A DNA stretch of 64,000 nt from Viridibacterium sediminicola (GTDB lineage Bacteria > Pseudomonadota > Gammaproteobacteria > Burkholderiales > Rhodocyclaceae). The stretch's first letter is position 1. Every line of letters begins with the position of its first letter. Made by a program: the position numbers and the translations under genes. Below are positions 1-8,428 of the stretch, piece after piece. The notes below the pieces were generated by a model, which had not been told where the DNA came from, made no database searches, and saw nothing but the letters and a program-made list of their open reading frames with translations. The stretch is from positions 558,001 through 622,000 of the forward strand of contig NZ_JBDIVE010000001.1 in NCBI RefSeq assembly GCF_039631295.1, read 5' to 3'.

Positions 1-515
1 TGCTCGGCCAGGATTGGAACGGCCTGTCGGGCGCGCAGCGCGACCGTCTGCGCGTGGCGCATATCGGCTTCATCTTCCAGCAGTTCAATCTGCTGCCCTA
101 TCTGAGCGTGCTCGACAACGTCTTGCTGCCCTGCCGCTTCTCGGCCCTGCGCCGCCAGCGCGCCGTGGCCGCAGGCGGCAGCGCCGAACAACAGGCGCAT
201 AGCCTGCTGCGCCAGCTCGACCTCGCCCCCGCGCTGTGGACGCGCAGAGCGGCCGAGCTCTCGGTCGGCCAGCAGCAGCGCGTAGCTGCGGCACGTGCGC
301 TGATCGGCCAGCCGGAATTGCTGATCGCCGACGAGCCGACCTCGGCCCTGGATGCCACCCGCCAAGCCGGCTTTCTCGAACTGCTGCGCGCCGAATGCGC
401 GGCCAGCGGCGCCGCCCTGCTCTTCGTCAGCCACGACCAGCGCCTGGCCGCCGGCTTTTCGCGTGTGCTCTCGCTGAGCACACTCAACCAGGCCGCCAGG
501 GAGCTGGCGGCATGA
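1..515 (+). CDS. ABC transporter ATP-binding protein, LolD/MacB type (5' end outside window)
   Basis: ATPase of a two-gene ABC module; the frame is open from the window edge, so the N-terminus and Walker A are missing. The visible part has the Q-loop stretch FIFQQFNLLPYL, the ABC signature LSVGQQQRVAAARAL, Walker B LLIADEPTSALD and the H-loop FVSHD. This is the family order of LolD, MacB and FtsE-like ATPases that serve FtsX-type permeases. Its stop overlaps the permease ATG (ATGA), so the two are translationally coupled. From the neighbours (DUF3299, COG0523 GTPases, TonB receptor) it probably belongs to a metal-linked transporter like Pseudomonas PA4064-PA4066. The substrate is inferred, not shown. 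Confidence 0.9.
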   Translation, partial: LGQDWNGLSGAQRDRLRVAHIGFIFQQFNLLPYLSVLDNVLLPCRFSALRRQRAVAAGGSAEQQAHSLLRQLDLAPALWTRRAAELSVGQQQRVAAARALIGQPELLIADEPTSALDATRQAGFLELLRAECAASGAALLFVSHDQRLAAGFSRVLSLSTLNQAARELAA

Positions 516-1774
516 GCGCACTGCTGCGTCTGGCACTCTCCAGTGCCTGGAACCGGCGCATGGCGCTATCCCTGACCCTGCTGTCGATCATGCTTTCGGC
601 ATTGTTGCTGCTCGGTGTCGCCCATATCCGCAAGGACGTGCGCGACAGCTTCTCGGCCTCGGTGTCCGGCACCGATCTGGTCGTCGGTCCGCGCGGCAGC
701 GGCTTGTCACTGATGCTCTATACCGTCTTCCACCTGGGCGACGCGACGCAGAACATGGAGTGGAAGTCCTACCTGCATCTGCGCGATCACGCCGCCGTCG
801 CCTGGGCACTGCCCTTGTCGCTGGGCGATTCGCATCGTGGTTTTCCGGTACTGGCCACGCTGCCGGAGTACTTCCAGCGCTTTCACTACGGCGATGCGCA
901 AAGCTTGCGTGTGGCCGCCGGCAAGCCCTTTGCCGATGTCTTCGATGTCACCCTCGGCGCCGAAGTCGCGCGCAGCCTCGGCTACAAGCCGGGCGACAAG
1001 ATCACCCTGACGCATGGCAGCGGCAGCGCGCTGGGGGCCGAACACGCCGACAAGCCCTTCACCGTCAGCGGCGTGCTGGCGCCCAGCGGCACGCCGGTGG
1101 ACCGCACGCTGTTCATCAGCCTGGCCGGCATGGAGGCGATCCATCTCGACTGGCAAGCCGGCGCGCCAATGCCCGGCCTGTCGATCCCGGCCGAGTTCGT
1201 CAAGAAATTCGACCTCACCCCGAAAACCATTACCGGCGTGATGATCGGCCTGAAGAGCCGCGCCCACGTCTTCGCCATGCAGCGCGAGATTGCCGACTAC
1301 AAGGACGAAGCGCTGATGGGCGTGATGCCCGGCGTGGCGCTCGACCAGCTGTGGCAAGTGGCGCAGCTGGGCGAGCAGGCGCTGCTGCTGGTATCGATTG
1401 CGGTCGCCGCCGTCGGTCTTGCCGGCCTGGTCGCCACCCTGCTCGCCGGGCTGGATGCGCGGCGGCGCGAGCTGGCCATCCTGCGCTCGGTCGGCGCCGG
1501 GCCGCGCAGCATCCTCGCCCTGCTGCTCTGCGAGGGCATGCTGATCACCGTGCTCGGCACCCTGCTCGGCTGGCTTGTACTATGTCTGGGCCTGACGCTG
1601 GGCGGCCCCTTCTTGCAGGCTAACTACGGCATCGTGACGCAGGCCTTCATCCCCGCCGGGGACGAGCTGTGGCTGCTCGCCGGCATGCTGCTGGCCGGAT
1701 TGCTGGCCGCTCTGGTGCCCGCCCTGCGTGCTTATCGACTGTCCCTGGCCGACGGCCTGACGCCACGAATCTAG
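512..1774 (+). CDS. FtsX-like ABC transporter permease
   Basis: 420-aa inner-membrane permease with MacB/LolC architecture. There is one N-terminal membrane helix (about residues 18-38), a periplasmic domain of about 220 residues, then a three-helix FtsX domain (about residues 285-410) ending in the cytoplasmic motif region LRAYRLSLADGL. The ATG overlaps the ATPase stop. The TAG stop is the CTAG duplicated at the left end of the inserted element that follows, and it would also have been the stop before insertion. Such ATPase/permease pairs with a downstream DUF3299 gene recur in zinc-responsive operons; the transported molecule is unknown. Confidence 0.9.
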   Translation: MSALLRLALSSAWNRRMALSLTLLSIMLSALLLLGVAHIRKDVRDSFSASVSGTDLVVGPRGSGLSLMLYTVFHLGDATQNMEWKSYLHLRDHAAVAWALPLSLGDSHRGFPVLATLPEYFQRFHYGDAQSLRVAAGKPFADVFDVTLGAEVARSLGYKPGDKITLTHGSGSALGAEHADKPFTVSGVLAPSGTPVDRTLFISLAGMEAIHLDWQAGAPMPGLSIPAEFVKKFDLTPKTITGVMIGLKSRAHVFAMQREIADYKDEALMGVMPGVALDQLWQVAQLGEQALLLVSIAVAAVGLAGLVATLLAGLDARRRELAILRSVGAGPRSILALLLCEGMLITVLGTLLGWLVLCLGLTLGGPFLQANYGIVTQAFIPAGDELWLLAGMLLAGLLAALVPALRAYRLSLADGLTPRI

Positions 1775-2065
1775 GGCGTGTTCACAGTAGGCGAGGGGAT
1801 TGCGTTGAGGACTATGGCTTGCGGGACAAGGCGTGCGACGCGGTGCGGGGTCTTGGTGATCAATGAGCCCCCGCACCAGGAGCCTCAGTGGTTACATGCG
1901 GCAGTAGCGCAGGCCATAGTCCTCAACCCGAAGGGCTCGGACGAAATGGGCGCATGGCTGCGTTGCGGCGACTCGCCAGGAGACTACCCTGCCAGCGTCG
2001 CCGCGCCTTGCCCTGCACCCATTGCGTGCGAGCGCAACCACTCGCCTACTGTGAACACGCCCTAG
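1771..2065. mobile_element. MITE-like element with perfect 25-bp terminal inverted repeats and CTAG duplication
   Basis: 1771-1795 and 2041-2065 are perfect reverse complements. Each outermost CTAG (1771-1774 and 2062-2065) fits a 4-bp target duplication, leaving 1775-2061 as the element with ends starting GGCGTGTTCACAG. Inside lie a 19-bp inverted pair with one mismatch (1805-1823 / 1908-1926), a 9-bp perfect hairpin (1842-1850 / 1869-1877) and an 8-bp hairpin (1965-1972 / 1997-2004). There is no credible ORF, so it would need a transposase in trans. CTAG-type (YTAR) duplications are typical of the IS427 group of the IS5 family; that link is inference. Confidence 0.85.
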
Positions 2066-2072
2066 GGAATCC

Positions 2073-2672
2073 ATGCATAAACGTCAATTCATCAGTCTGC
2101 TTGGCGCCTTGCCGGCCTGGGCGCTGGCCGGCAGCGCCGCCGCACCGAGCAGCAATTACAAGGTCGGCGACAAGCTGACGCCGGCCGCACCGGTACTCGT
2201 CAATGGCATCCGCCAGCTCAAGTGGGACGACCTCATCCCCAAGAACTGGGACCCCTACGCCGCCTACCGCGGCCTTGATCTGGCCAAGATGCGCGATGGC
2301 GATCCGCGCACCCGCGAAGCCATGGACAAGGTGCGCGAAGCCTGGAACAACGCCCCCGTGGTCGACGATCTGAACGGCAACACGGTGCGCATCCCCGGCT
2401 TCATGATCCCGATGGACACCAACAAGGACGAGGTGCTGGCCTTCCTGCTGGTGCCGTATTTTGGCGCCTGCATCCACACCCCGCCGCCGCCGGCCAATCA
2501 GATCATCGACGTCAAGGCCAAGCCGGCCGTGCGCGGCAGTCGCATGATGGACACCGTGTGGGTCACCGGCAAGCTCAGCACGGTGCGTAGCGACAGCCCC
2601 TTTGGCACGGTCGGCTACCGCATCGCGGCCCAGCACGTGGAACCCTACGTCAAAGAAGCTGAACGCAAGTAA
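2073..2672 (+). CDS. DUF3299 domain periplasmic protein
   Basis: 199-aa exported protein: a basic start and hydrophobic stretch (residues 3-22, ending LAGSAAA) form a signal peptide. The mature part contains the DUF3299 hallmarks VRIPGFMIPMD (about 109-119), LLVPYFGACIHTPPPPANQ (about 128-146) and a C-terminal GYRIAAQHVEPY. The single Cys and His in FGACIHTP are well-conserved candidate metal ligands of this family. Without the inserted element, the ATG would lie only seven bases after the permease stop, so this was an operon with the ABC genes. A weak AGGGA ribosome site remains intact. Molecular function is unknown; family members occur in Zur-type operons. Confidence 0.85.
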   Translation: MHKRQFISLLGALPAWALAGSAAAPSSNYKVGDKLTPAAPVLVNGIRQLKWDDLIPKNWDPYAAYRGLDLAKMRDGDPRTREAMDKVREAWNNAPVVDDLNGNTVRIPGFMIPMDTNKDEVLAFLLVPYFGACIHTPPPPANQIIDVKAKPAVRGSRMMDTVWVTGKLSTVRSDSPFGTVGYRIAAQHVEPYVKEAERK

Positions 2673-2703
2673 GGCCGGCGCGCCGTTCTCCGGCAGCACA
2701 CGA

Positions 2704-2758
2704 ATGCAACACAATTGCGTTTACTTGGACAGCCTGCGACAATGCAACCCTGTTGCAT
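2704..2758 (+). promoter_or_regulatory. Tandem palindromic operators (candidate Zur boxes) over a candidate promoter
   Basis: Two copies of ATGCAA-N5-TTGC(G/A)T lie 38 bp apart: 2704-2720 (one mismatch in symmetry) and 2742-2758 (perfect). A sigma70-like promoter can be placed with -35 TTGCGT at 2715-2720 and -10 GACAAT at 2738-2743 (17-bp spacer), so it is bracketed by the two sites. This is the geometry of a repressor operator. Assigning it to Zur rests on the downstream genes, since the motif is not the enterobacterial Zur consensus. Confidence 0.6.
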
Positions 2759-2773
2759 GTAAAAAGGCTGTCC

Positions 2774-3820
2774 ATGTCGCGCCCGCAAATCCCCGTCACC
2801 GTCCTCACCGGCTTTCTCGGTGCCGGCAAGACCACCCTGCTTAACCGCATCCTCTCCGAACCGCATGGCCACCGCATCGCGGTGATCGAGAACGAATTCG
2901 GCGAGATCGGCATCGACAACGCCCTGCTCAAACGCCGCTCGGACGAGCAGGTGCTGGTGATGAACAACGGCTGCATCTGCTGCACCGTGCGTGACGATCT
3001 GGTGCGCATCCTCGGCGAGCTGGCGGCCAAACGCGCAGCGGGCGAGCTGGACTTCGAACGCGTGCTGATCGAGACCACCGGCCTCGCCGACCCGGCGCCG
3101 GTGGCGCAGACCTTTTTCGTCGATCCCGGCGTCGCCGAGCATTACGCACTTGATGCGGTGATCACCGTGGTCGACGCCGTGCATGGCATGGCCCAGCTCG
3201 ACGCCCACCATGAAGCGCAGGATCAGGTGGGCTTTGCCGACCGCATCCTGCTCTCCAAGACCGATCTGGTCAGCGCCGAACAGCAAGAAGAGCTGAGCAC
3301 GCGCCTGCACGAAATCAATATCCGCGCACCGATCATCCCGGTGCATTTCGGCAAGACGGATCTGGCGCAGATCCTCGACATCGACGCCTTCAGCCTCGAC
3401 ATCGCCGAAGCGCTGGAGCCTGAATTCCTGCATCACTTCCACCATCATCATCACGACGATGATGTGCAGTCATTCAGCATCCGCCTCAGCGAGCCGCTGT
3501 CGCCGATCCGCTTCCGCCTCGGCCTGGGCTCATTGATCGACAAATACAGTGCGCAGCTGCTGCGCTACAAGGGCGTGGTGCATCTGGCCGGCTACGAGCA
3601 GCGCGTGATCCTGCAGGGCGTGCACATGCTGATGGCACTCAACCTCGCCGAACCCTGGCTGCCCGATGGCCCGCGCGAATCAGTCCTGGTGTTCATCGGC
3701 GAGCGCCTGCCCGAGGCGGAATTCCGCGCCGTCATCGACGCAGCCGTATTGCGCACGGATGCCGAAAGCGATGCCAGCTTCGACGCCGCCATGAAGATCA
3801 TCGACGAACTGCCGTTCTGA
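2774..3820 (+). CDS. COG0523 GTPase (CobW/YjiA family metallochaperone)
   Basis: 348-aa G3E-family P-loop GTPase. It has GFLGAGKTT at 13-21, the metal-binding CxCC motif GCICC at 66-70, the guanine-specificity motif SKTD at 161-164, a His-rich stretch HHFHHHHHDDD at 220-230, and a C-terminal CobW_C domain. Members deliver zinc or other metals to client proteins. ATG 2774 is preferred over an in-frame TTG at 2753, because the latter falls inside the second palindromic operator and has no ribosome site. The stop is 11 bases before the next GTPase gene. The metal is inferred as zinc from the neighbours. Confidence 0.93.
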   Translation: MSRPQIPVTVLTGFLGAGKTTLLNRILSEPHGHRIAVIENEFGEIGIDNALLKRRSDEQVLVMNNGCICCTVRDDLVRILGELAAKRAAGELDFERVLIETTGLADPAPVAQTFFVDPGVAEHYALDAVITVVDAVHGMAQLDAHHEAQDQVGFADRILLSKTDLVSAEQQEELSTRLHEINIRAPIIPVHFGKTDLAQILDIDAFSLDIAEALEPEFLHHFHHHHHDDDVQSFSIRLSEPLSPIRFRLGLGSLIDKYSAQLLRYKGVVHLAGYEQRVILQGVHMLMALNLAEPWLPDGPRESVLVFIGERLPEAEFRAVIDAAVLRTDAESDASFDAAMKIIDELPF

Positions 3821-3831
3821 GGACGCCCACC

Positions 3832-5064
3832 ATGCAAAAGCTTCCTGTCACCGTACTGTCCGGCTTTCTCGGCGCGGGCAAAACCACCCTGCTCAAGCAC
3901 ATTCTGGAAAACCGCGAAGGCCGCCGCGTCGCCCTCATCGTCAATGACATGTCGGACGTGAATATCGATGCCGAGCTGGTGCGCCAGGGCGGCGCGACGC
4001 TGTCGCGCACCGACGAGAAGATGGTCGAGATGAGCAATGGCTGCATCTGCTGCACCCTGCGCGAAGACCTGCTGATCGAGGTGCGCAAGCTCGCCGAGGA
4101 AGGCCGCTTCGACACCCTGGTGATCGAATCGACCGGCATCTCCGAACCGCTGCCGGTCGCCGAAACCTTCACCTTCACCGACGAGCAGGGCCGCAGTCTC
4201 TCCGACGTGGCGCGGCTCGATACCATGGTCACCGTGGTCGATTCCTTCAACTTCCTGCGCGACTACCTCAGCCGCGACAATCTGCAGGAGCGTGGTGAGT
4301 CCCTCGGCGAGGAAGATGGCCGCTCGGTGGTCGAACTGTTGATCGAGCAGATCGAATTCTGCGATGTCATCGTGCTCAACAAGATCGATCTGGTCGGCAG
4401 CGCTGAACGGCGCGATCTCTACGGCATCCTGCGCAGCTTCAATCCGCGCGCGCGCATCGTCGAAGCCGAATTCGGCCGCGTGCCGCTCGACACCGTACTG
4501 GGCACCGGCCTGTTCAATTTCGAGCAGGCGGCGCAGGCGCCGGGCTGGCTGCAGGAGCTGCGCGGCACGCACACGCCGGAGACCGAGGAATACGGCATCA
4601 CCAGCTTTGTCTATCGCGCCCGCCGCCCCTTCCATCCAGAGCGTTTCTGGCAGCTGGCGCGCGAGGAATGGCCGGGCGTGCTGCGCGCCAAGGGCTATTT
4701 CTGGCTCGCCTCGCGCATGGATCTGGCCGGTGAATGGGCGCTCGCCGGTGCAGTGCGTCGCCACGGCCCGGCGGGTCTGTGGTGGGCCTCGGTCGAGCGC
4801 AGCGAATGGCCGCAGGACGAAGCCGCCCAAGCACGCATCCTGGAGCGCTGGGACAAGGCGTTCGGCGACCGCCGCCAGGAGATCGTCATCATCGGCATCG
4901 ACATGAACGAGGCGCGGCTGCGCGCCCGGCTCGACGCCTGCCTGCTCAGCGATCTGGAACTGGCCGCCGGCCCCTTTGCCTGGGCCAATCTGGCCGATCC
5001 CTTCCCGCAATGGGAAGAGATTGGCGAAGACAGCGAGGCCGATACCCCTCACAGCACCCACTGA
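3832..5064 (+). CDS. zigA: COG0523 GTPase, ZigA-like zinc metallochaperone
   Basis: 410-aa second COG0523 protein, of the longer ZigA-type subgroup (about 400 aa) rather than the YjiA type before it. P-loop GFLGAGKTT is at 11-19, CICC at 71-74, a switch/Walker B region with IESTGISEPLPV follows, and the guanine motif NKID is near 180. The C-terminal half carries the CobW_C domain and ends in an acidic tail. There is no His-rich loop, unlike its neighbour. In Acinetobacter ZigA is a Zur-regulated GTPase that supports growth under zinc limitation. The symbol is given by subgroup resemblance and context. Confidence 0.82.
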   Translation: MQKLPVTVLSGFLGAGKTTLLKHILENREGRRVALIVNDMSDVNIDAELVRQGGATLSRTDEKMVEMSNGCICCTLREDLLIEVRKLAEEGRFDTLVIESTGISEPLPVAETFTFTDEQGRSLSDVARLDTMVTVVDSFNFLRDYLSRDNLQERGESLGEEDGRSVVELLIEQIEFCDVIVLNKIDLVGSAERRDLYGILRSFNPRARIVEAEFGRVPLDTVLGTGLFNFEQAAQAPGWLQELRGTHTPETEEYGITSFVYRARRPFHPERFWQLAREEWPGVLRAKGYFWLASRMDLAGEWALAGAVRRHGPAGLWWASVERSEWPQDEAAQARILERWDKAFGDRRQEIVIIGIDMNEARLRARLDACLLSDLELAAGPFAWANLADPFPQWEEIGEDSEADTPHSTH

Positions 5065-5147
5065 GCTACTGCCTGCCTGCGCGGCGGCCGCAGCGGCTGC
5101 GCGCACCTGACTGCCGATTTTTTTTGTTACGCCCCAGAAGAGAGACC

Positions 5148-5879
5148 ATGCATCCCACGCGACTCCTTGTCACGGCCCTAGCGGCCCTGTCATTCAGCCA
5201 CAGCTTTGCCCACGGCATCTGGTTCGCCCAACGTTCGGACGAAACCGCACTGATCTATGGTCATGCCTCGGAAGACTCCAGCACCGTCAAACGCGCCAAC
5301 AAGATCACCAGCTACAAGGCCTATCGGGCCGATGGCAGCGCGATCAATGGCGAGCTGCAAAAAACCGATTACCTGATGATCGCCAAGACCGCCGAACCCG
5401 CCGCGCTGCACACCGCCACGCTGGACAACGGCCTGTGGAGCCAGGCGCCCGACGGACAATGGATCAACAAGGGCAAGGACGAAGTCGCCGGCGCCAAAGT
5501 CAGCGGGCGCTACCTCAAATACACCATGGGCTTCAGCGGCCTGCCCTTTGCGCTGGCCAAACCGCTGGCCGACCAACGCCTGCAGCTGGTGCCGCAGCAC
5601 TTCCCCTTCCCCAGTCAGCGCGGCAGCAAGCAAAGCTTCAAGGTGCTGTTCGATGGCAAGCCGGTGGCTGGCGCCAAGGTGAGCGTCGACTACATCAATG
5701 ATGCCGATGCCAAGCCGCTGGTGAGCGGACGCGATGGCAGCGTGCGTTTTGCGATCCGCAACCAGGGGCTGAACGTCATCGCCATCTCTTACGAATCGGC
5801 TCCGGACGATGCCCGCAAGGCCGACAAGACCGGTCATTTCGCCACCCTCAGCTTCGTGCTGCCGCACCACGAGGAGTGA
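5148..5879 (+). CDS. DUF4198 family periplasmic protein
   Basis: 243-aa secreted protein with a signal peptide (residues 1-21, cleavage after SHSFA) leaving an N-terminal HGIW, a common start of mature DUF4198 proteins and a possible metal ligand. The C-terminal half (about 155-235) resembles a carboxypeptidase-regulatory/Ig-like fold (SFKVLFDGKPVAGAKVSV), and the protein ends in HHEE. DUF4198 proteins often neighbour cobalt, nickel or zinc uptake genes and TonB receptors. Ribosome site AGAGAG precedes the ATG. The stop lies five bases before the receptor ATG, so co-transcription is likely. Confidence 0.85.
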   Translation: MHPTRLLVTALAALSFSHSFAHGIWFAQRSDETALIYGHASEDSSTVKRANKITSYKAYRADGSAINGELQKTDYLMIAKTAEPAALHTATLDNGLWSQAPDGQWINKGKDEVAGAKVSGRYLKYTMGFSGLPFALAKPLADQRLQLVPQHFPFPSQRGSKQSFKVLFDGKPVAGAKVSVDYINDADAKPLVSGRDGSVRFAIRNQGLNVIAISYESAPDDARKADKTGHFATLSFVLPHHEE

Positions 5880-5884
5880 TCAGC

Positions 5885-7972
5885 ATGCAGAAACTGATGA
5901 TGACCACCCTGGCGCTGAGCATTCTCGGCGCCCCTTCCCTCGCCCAAGCGGAAGAGGAACTGGCCCCGGTGGTGGTGCGCGGCAAGCGCAGCAACGCCGA
6001 CTACCGCACCGACACATCCGGCAGCGCGACGCGTACCGACACGCCCGATGCGGAAACCCCGCAATCGGTGCGCCAGGTGCCACGCCAGCTGATCGAAGAT
6101 GCTGGCGCCAAGCGTGTCGAGCAAGCCATGGACTATGTCAGCGGCGTGACACGGCAGAACAGCTTCGGCGGTCTGTGGGACAACTACGCGATCCGTGGTC
6201 TGGCCGGCAACGAGAACACCGGCCTGGGCTTCCTGGTCAATGGCTTTGCCGGCAACCGCGGCTTCAACGCGCCGCGTGACACCGCCAATGTCGAACGCAT
6301 CGAGGTGCTCAAGGGCCCGATCAGCGCGCTCTACGGCAGCGCCGAGCCGGGCGGCAGCCTCAACATCGTGACCAAGAAACCGAGCTTCAAATCGAGCAAT
6401 GTGCTGGGCTTCTCGCTCGACAACTACGGCAGCACGCGCGGCACCCTCGATTCCACCGGCGCCTTGAGCGAAGACCTTGCCTACCGCTTCAATATGGCCG
6501 CCGAGGAACGCGATAGCCAGCGTGACTACAATCATTCGCGCCGCCAGTTGTTTGCGCCGGCGCTGACCTGGAAAGCCGGCGACTTCACCACCGTCAATTA
6601 CGAGAGCGAATTCCTGCGCCAGCAAGCCCCGCTTGATCGCGGCATCGTCGCCGTCAATGGCCGCCTCGATGCGATGTCGGACAAGACCTTCCTCGGCGAG
6701 CCGGGCGACGGTGATGTGACGGTGGACAACCAGACCCATCAGCTGTCGGTCGAGCATGAGTTCTCTGAACGCTGGACGGCCTACCTCGGCGTCTCCTACA
6801 AGCACGGCACGCTGCAAGGCTATTCCACCGAAGCCAGTGCCCTGCAGGCAGACCAGCAGACCCTGCGCCGCCAGCGCCGTTATCGCGACTACCTGTCTGA
6901 CGATACGACCCTGCAAGGCCAGCTGATCGGCAAGTTCGACACCGGCCGCATCGCACACACCTTGCTGCTGGGTTTCGAGCGCTATCAGTTCGAGCTCGAT
7001 CAGACCATGCTGCGCATCAATCCCAGCAATGGCGCGCCGTATGCCGTCAACATCTACAGCCCGGCCTATGGCCAAGCCCAGCCCACGCCACTGGCCAATA
7101 CCAGCACGCTGGAGCAACAGACCGGCAACGCCATCAATGTGCAGGATCAGCTGAGCCTCACGCCGAGCTGGAAGCTGCTCATCGGCGCGCGTGCCGACCA
7201 GTTCCTGCAACGCATCGAGAATCGCCGCAATGGCAGCCTCACACGGCAAGCGCACGACGCGGTCACGCCGCGCATCGGCGTCGTCAAGCTGCTCAGCGAT
7301 CAGTTCTCGCTGTACGCCAATGCCAGCCAGTCCTTCCGGCCGAATGCCGGCACCGATGTCGGCGGCAACTCCTTCGCGCCGGAAAAGGGCAAGTCCTTCG
7401 AAACCGGGCTGAAGTTCGCCAGCGCGGATCAACGCCTGAGCGCCACCACCGCACTGTTCGACATCCGCAAGCGCAATGTGCTGACCGCCGACCCGCTCAA
7501 CAGCGGCTTCTCGATGGCCACCGGTGAAGTGCGCAGCCGTGGCCTGGAGTTCGATGCCGCCGGCCGTATCGGTGAAGCCTGGCGCCTGTCGGCCAGCTAT
7601 ACCTATCTGGACGCCGAAGTGCTGCGCGACAACAGCCTGGCGCGTGGCACCCGCCTGCTGAACGTGCCGCGCAATACCGCCAGCCTGCTCGCCGTGCATG
7701 AACAGGCGGCCGGTGCCGAGGGCAAGCTCGGCCTCGGTGGCGGTGTGGTCTGGGTGGGGCGCCGCGCCGGCGACGCAACGGCCAGCTTCGACCTGCCCAG
7801 CTACAGCACCACGCGGGCGCTCAGCTACTGGCAGATCAACAAGCGCTACCGCCTCAGCCTGGATGTCGACAACCTGTTTGACGAGCGCTACTACAGCGCT
7901 TCCTACAGCAGTGTGTGGATCACGCCGGGCAGCCGGCGCACCGTCACGCTGGGGCTGACGGCGGCGCTCTGA
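5885..7972 (+). CDS. TonB-dependent outer-membrane receptor, siderophore type
   Basis: 695-aa outer-membrane receptor. It has a signal peptide (1-22, ending LAQA), a plug domain at about 45-160 with the typical VERIEVLKGPISALYG and EPGGSLNIVTKKP motifs, then a 22-stranded beta-barrel. The last strand carries VDNLFDERYYSASY and ends in Leu rather than the usual Phe/Trp. GAGGAG at 5871-5876 supports ATG 5885 over GTG 5876. By class it resembles ferric-siderophore receptors, but placement among zinc-linked genes suggests uptake of zinc or a zincophore complex. Confidence 0.9.
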   Translation: MQKLMMTTLALSILGAPSLAQAEEELAPVVVRGKRSNADYRTDTSGSATRTDTPDAETPQSVRQVPRQLIEDAGAKRVEQAMDYVSGVTRQNSFGGLWDNYAIRGLAGNENTGLGFLVNGFAGNRGFNAPRDTANVERIEVLKGPISALYGSAEPGGSLNIVTKKPSFKSSNVLGFSLDNYGSTRGTLDSTGALSEDLAYRFNMAAEERDSQRDYNHSRRQLFAPALTWKAGDFTTVNYESEFLRQQAPLDRGIVAVNGRLDAMSDKTFLGEPGDGDVTVDNQTHQLSVEHEFSERWTAYLGVSYKHGTLQGYSTEASALQADQQTLRRQRRYRDYLSDDTTLQGQLIGKFDTGRIAHTLLLGFERYQFELDQTMLRINPSNGAPYAVNIYSPAYGQAQPTPLANTSTLEQQTGNAINVQDQLSLTPSWKLLIGARADQFLQRIENRRNGSLTRQAHDAVTPRIGVVKLLSDQFSLYANASQSFRPNAGTDVGGNSFAPEKGKSFETGLKFASADQRLSATTALFDIRKRNVLTADPLNSGFSMATGEVRSRGLEFDAAGRIGEAWRLSASYTYLDAEVLRDNSLARGTRLLNVPRNTASLLAVHEQAAGAEGKLGLGGGVVWVGRRAGDATASFDLPSYSTTRALSYWQINKRYRLSLDVDNLFDERYYSASYSSVWITPGSRRTVTLGLTAAL

Positions 7973-7988
7973 GCCGGCTGCGCCGATC

Positions 7989-8423
7989 ATGGCCTCGACC
8001 AACCTGCTCATCGCCCACGAGTACAGCCCGGCCGGCACACAGCTGCCGCTGGCCGCTGTACTCGACGGTCTGCCCTGGAATGAAGACGGCCTGATCGCCG
8101 CAATTGCCCAGCAATACGACAGCGGCGAAGTGCTGATGCTGGCCTGGATGAATCGCACCGCGCTCGAAGAGACCCTGGCCAGCGGGCGCGTCTGCTACTG
8201 GTCGCGCTCGCGCCGCCAGCTGTGGCGCAAGGGCGAGACATCCGGCGCGGTGCAGCGACTCATCGAAGCCCGCTTCGATTGCGATGGCGATGCCCTCCTG
8301 CTGCGCGTCGCGCAAAGCGGCGGCGCCTGCCACACCGGGCGCGCTTCGTGTTTCTACAACCGCATTGAAGGGCCGCAGGTCAGCATCCTCGACAGCGCGC
8401 CCCACCCTGCACACGGAGCCTGA
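7989..8423 (+). CDS. hisI: Phosphoribosyl-AMP cyclohydrolase paralogue (HisI)
   Basis: 144-aa zinc/magnesium enzyme that opens the purine ring of PR-AMP in histidine synthesis. Hallmarks are FDCDGDALLLRV at 96-107 (Mg-binding Asp residues and a zinc-ligand Cys98) and GGACHTGRASCFY at 111-123 (zinc-ligand Cys114 and Cys121). About 25 extra N-terminal residues precede the usual start of the domain. No other his genes are nearby, so this is probably not the housekeeping copy. HisI duplicates beside COG0523 genes are a known Zur-regulon pattern, explained as a backup for a zinc enzyme. Confidence 0.92.
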   Translation: MASTNLLIAHEYSPAGTQLPLAAVLDGLPWNEDGLIAAIAQQYDSGEVLMLAWMNRTALEETLASGRVCYWSRSRRQLWRKGETSGAVQRLIEARFDCDGDALLLRVAQSGGACHTGRASCFYNRIEGPQVSILDSAPHPAHGA

Positions 8424-8428
8424 AGACC

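Noticed and set aside
1778..2065. ORFs inside the inverted-repeat element
   Set aside because: Short, overlapping in several frames and spanning the hairpins; no transposase or other family features.
2753..2773. TTG start adding seven residues to the first COG0523 GTPase
   Set aside because: The TTG lies inside the palindromic operator and has no ribosome site; ATG 2774 fits the family start.
2774..5879. Cobalamin/cobalt or nickel uptake locus
   Set aside because: CobW-family and DUF4198 names suggest cobalt or nickel, but no cob or nik genes are present, while HisI, gamma-CA, DUF1826 and the ZigA-type GTPase point to zinc.
5834..8158. 774-codon reverse-strand ORF opposite the TonB receptor
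   Set aside because: It is exactly antisense to a well-recognised receptor and hisI, has no family motifs, and is of the type produced by GC-rich codon bias.
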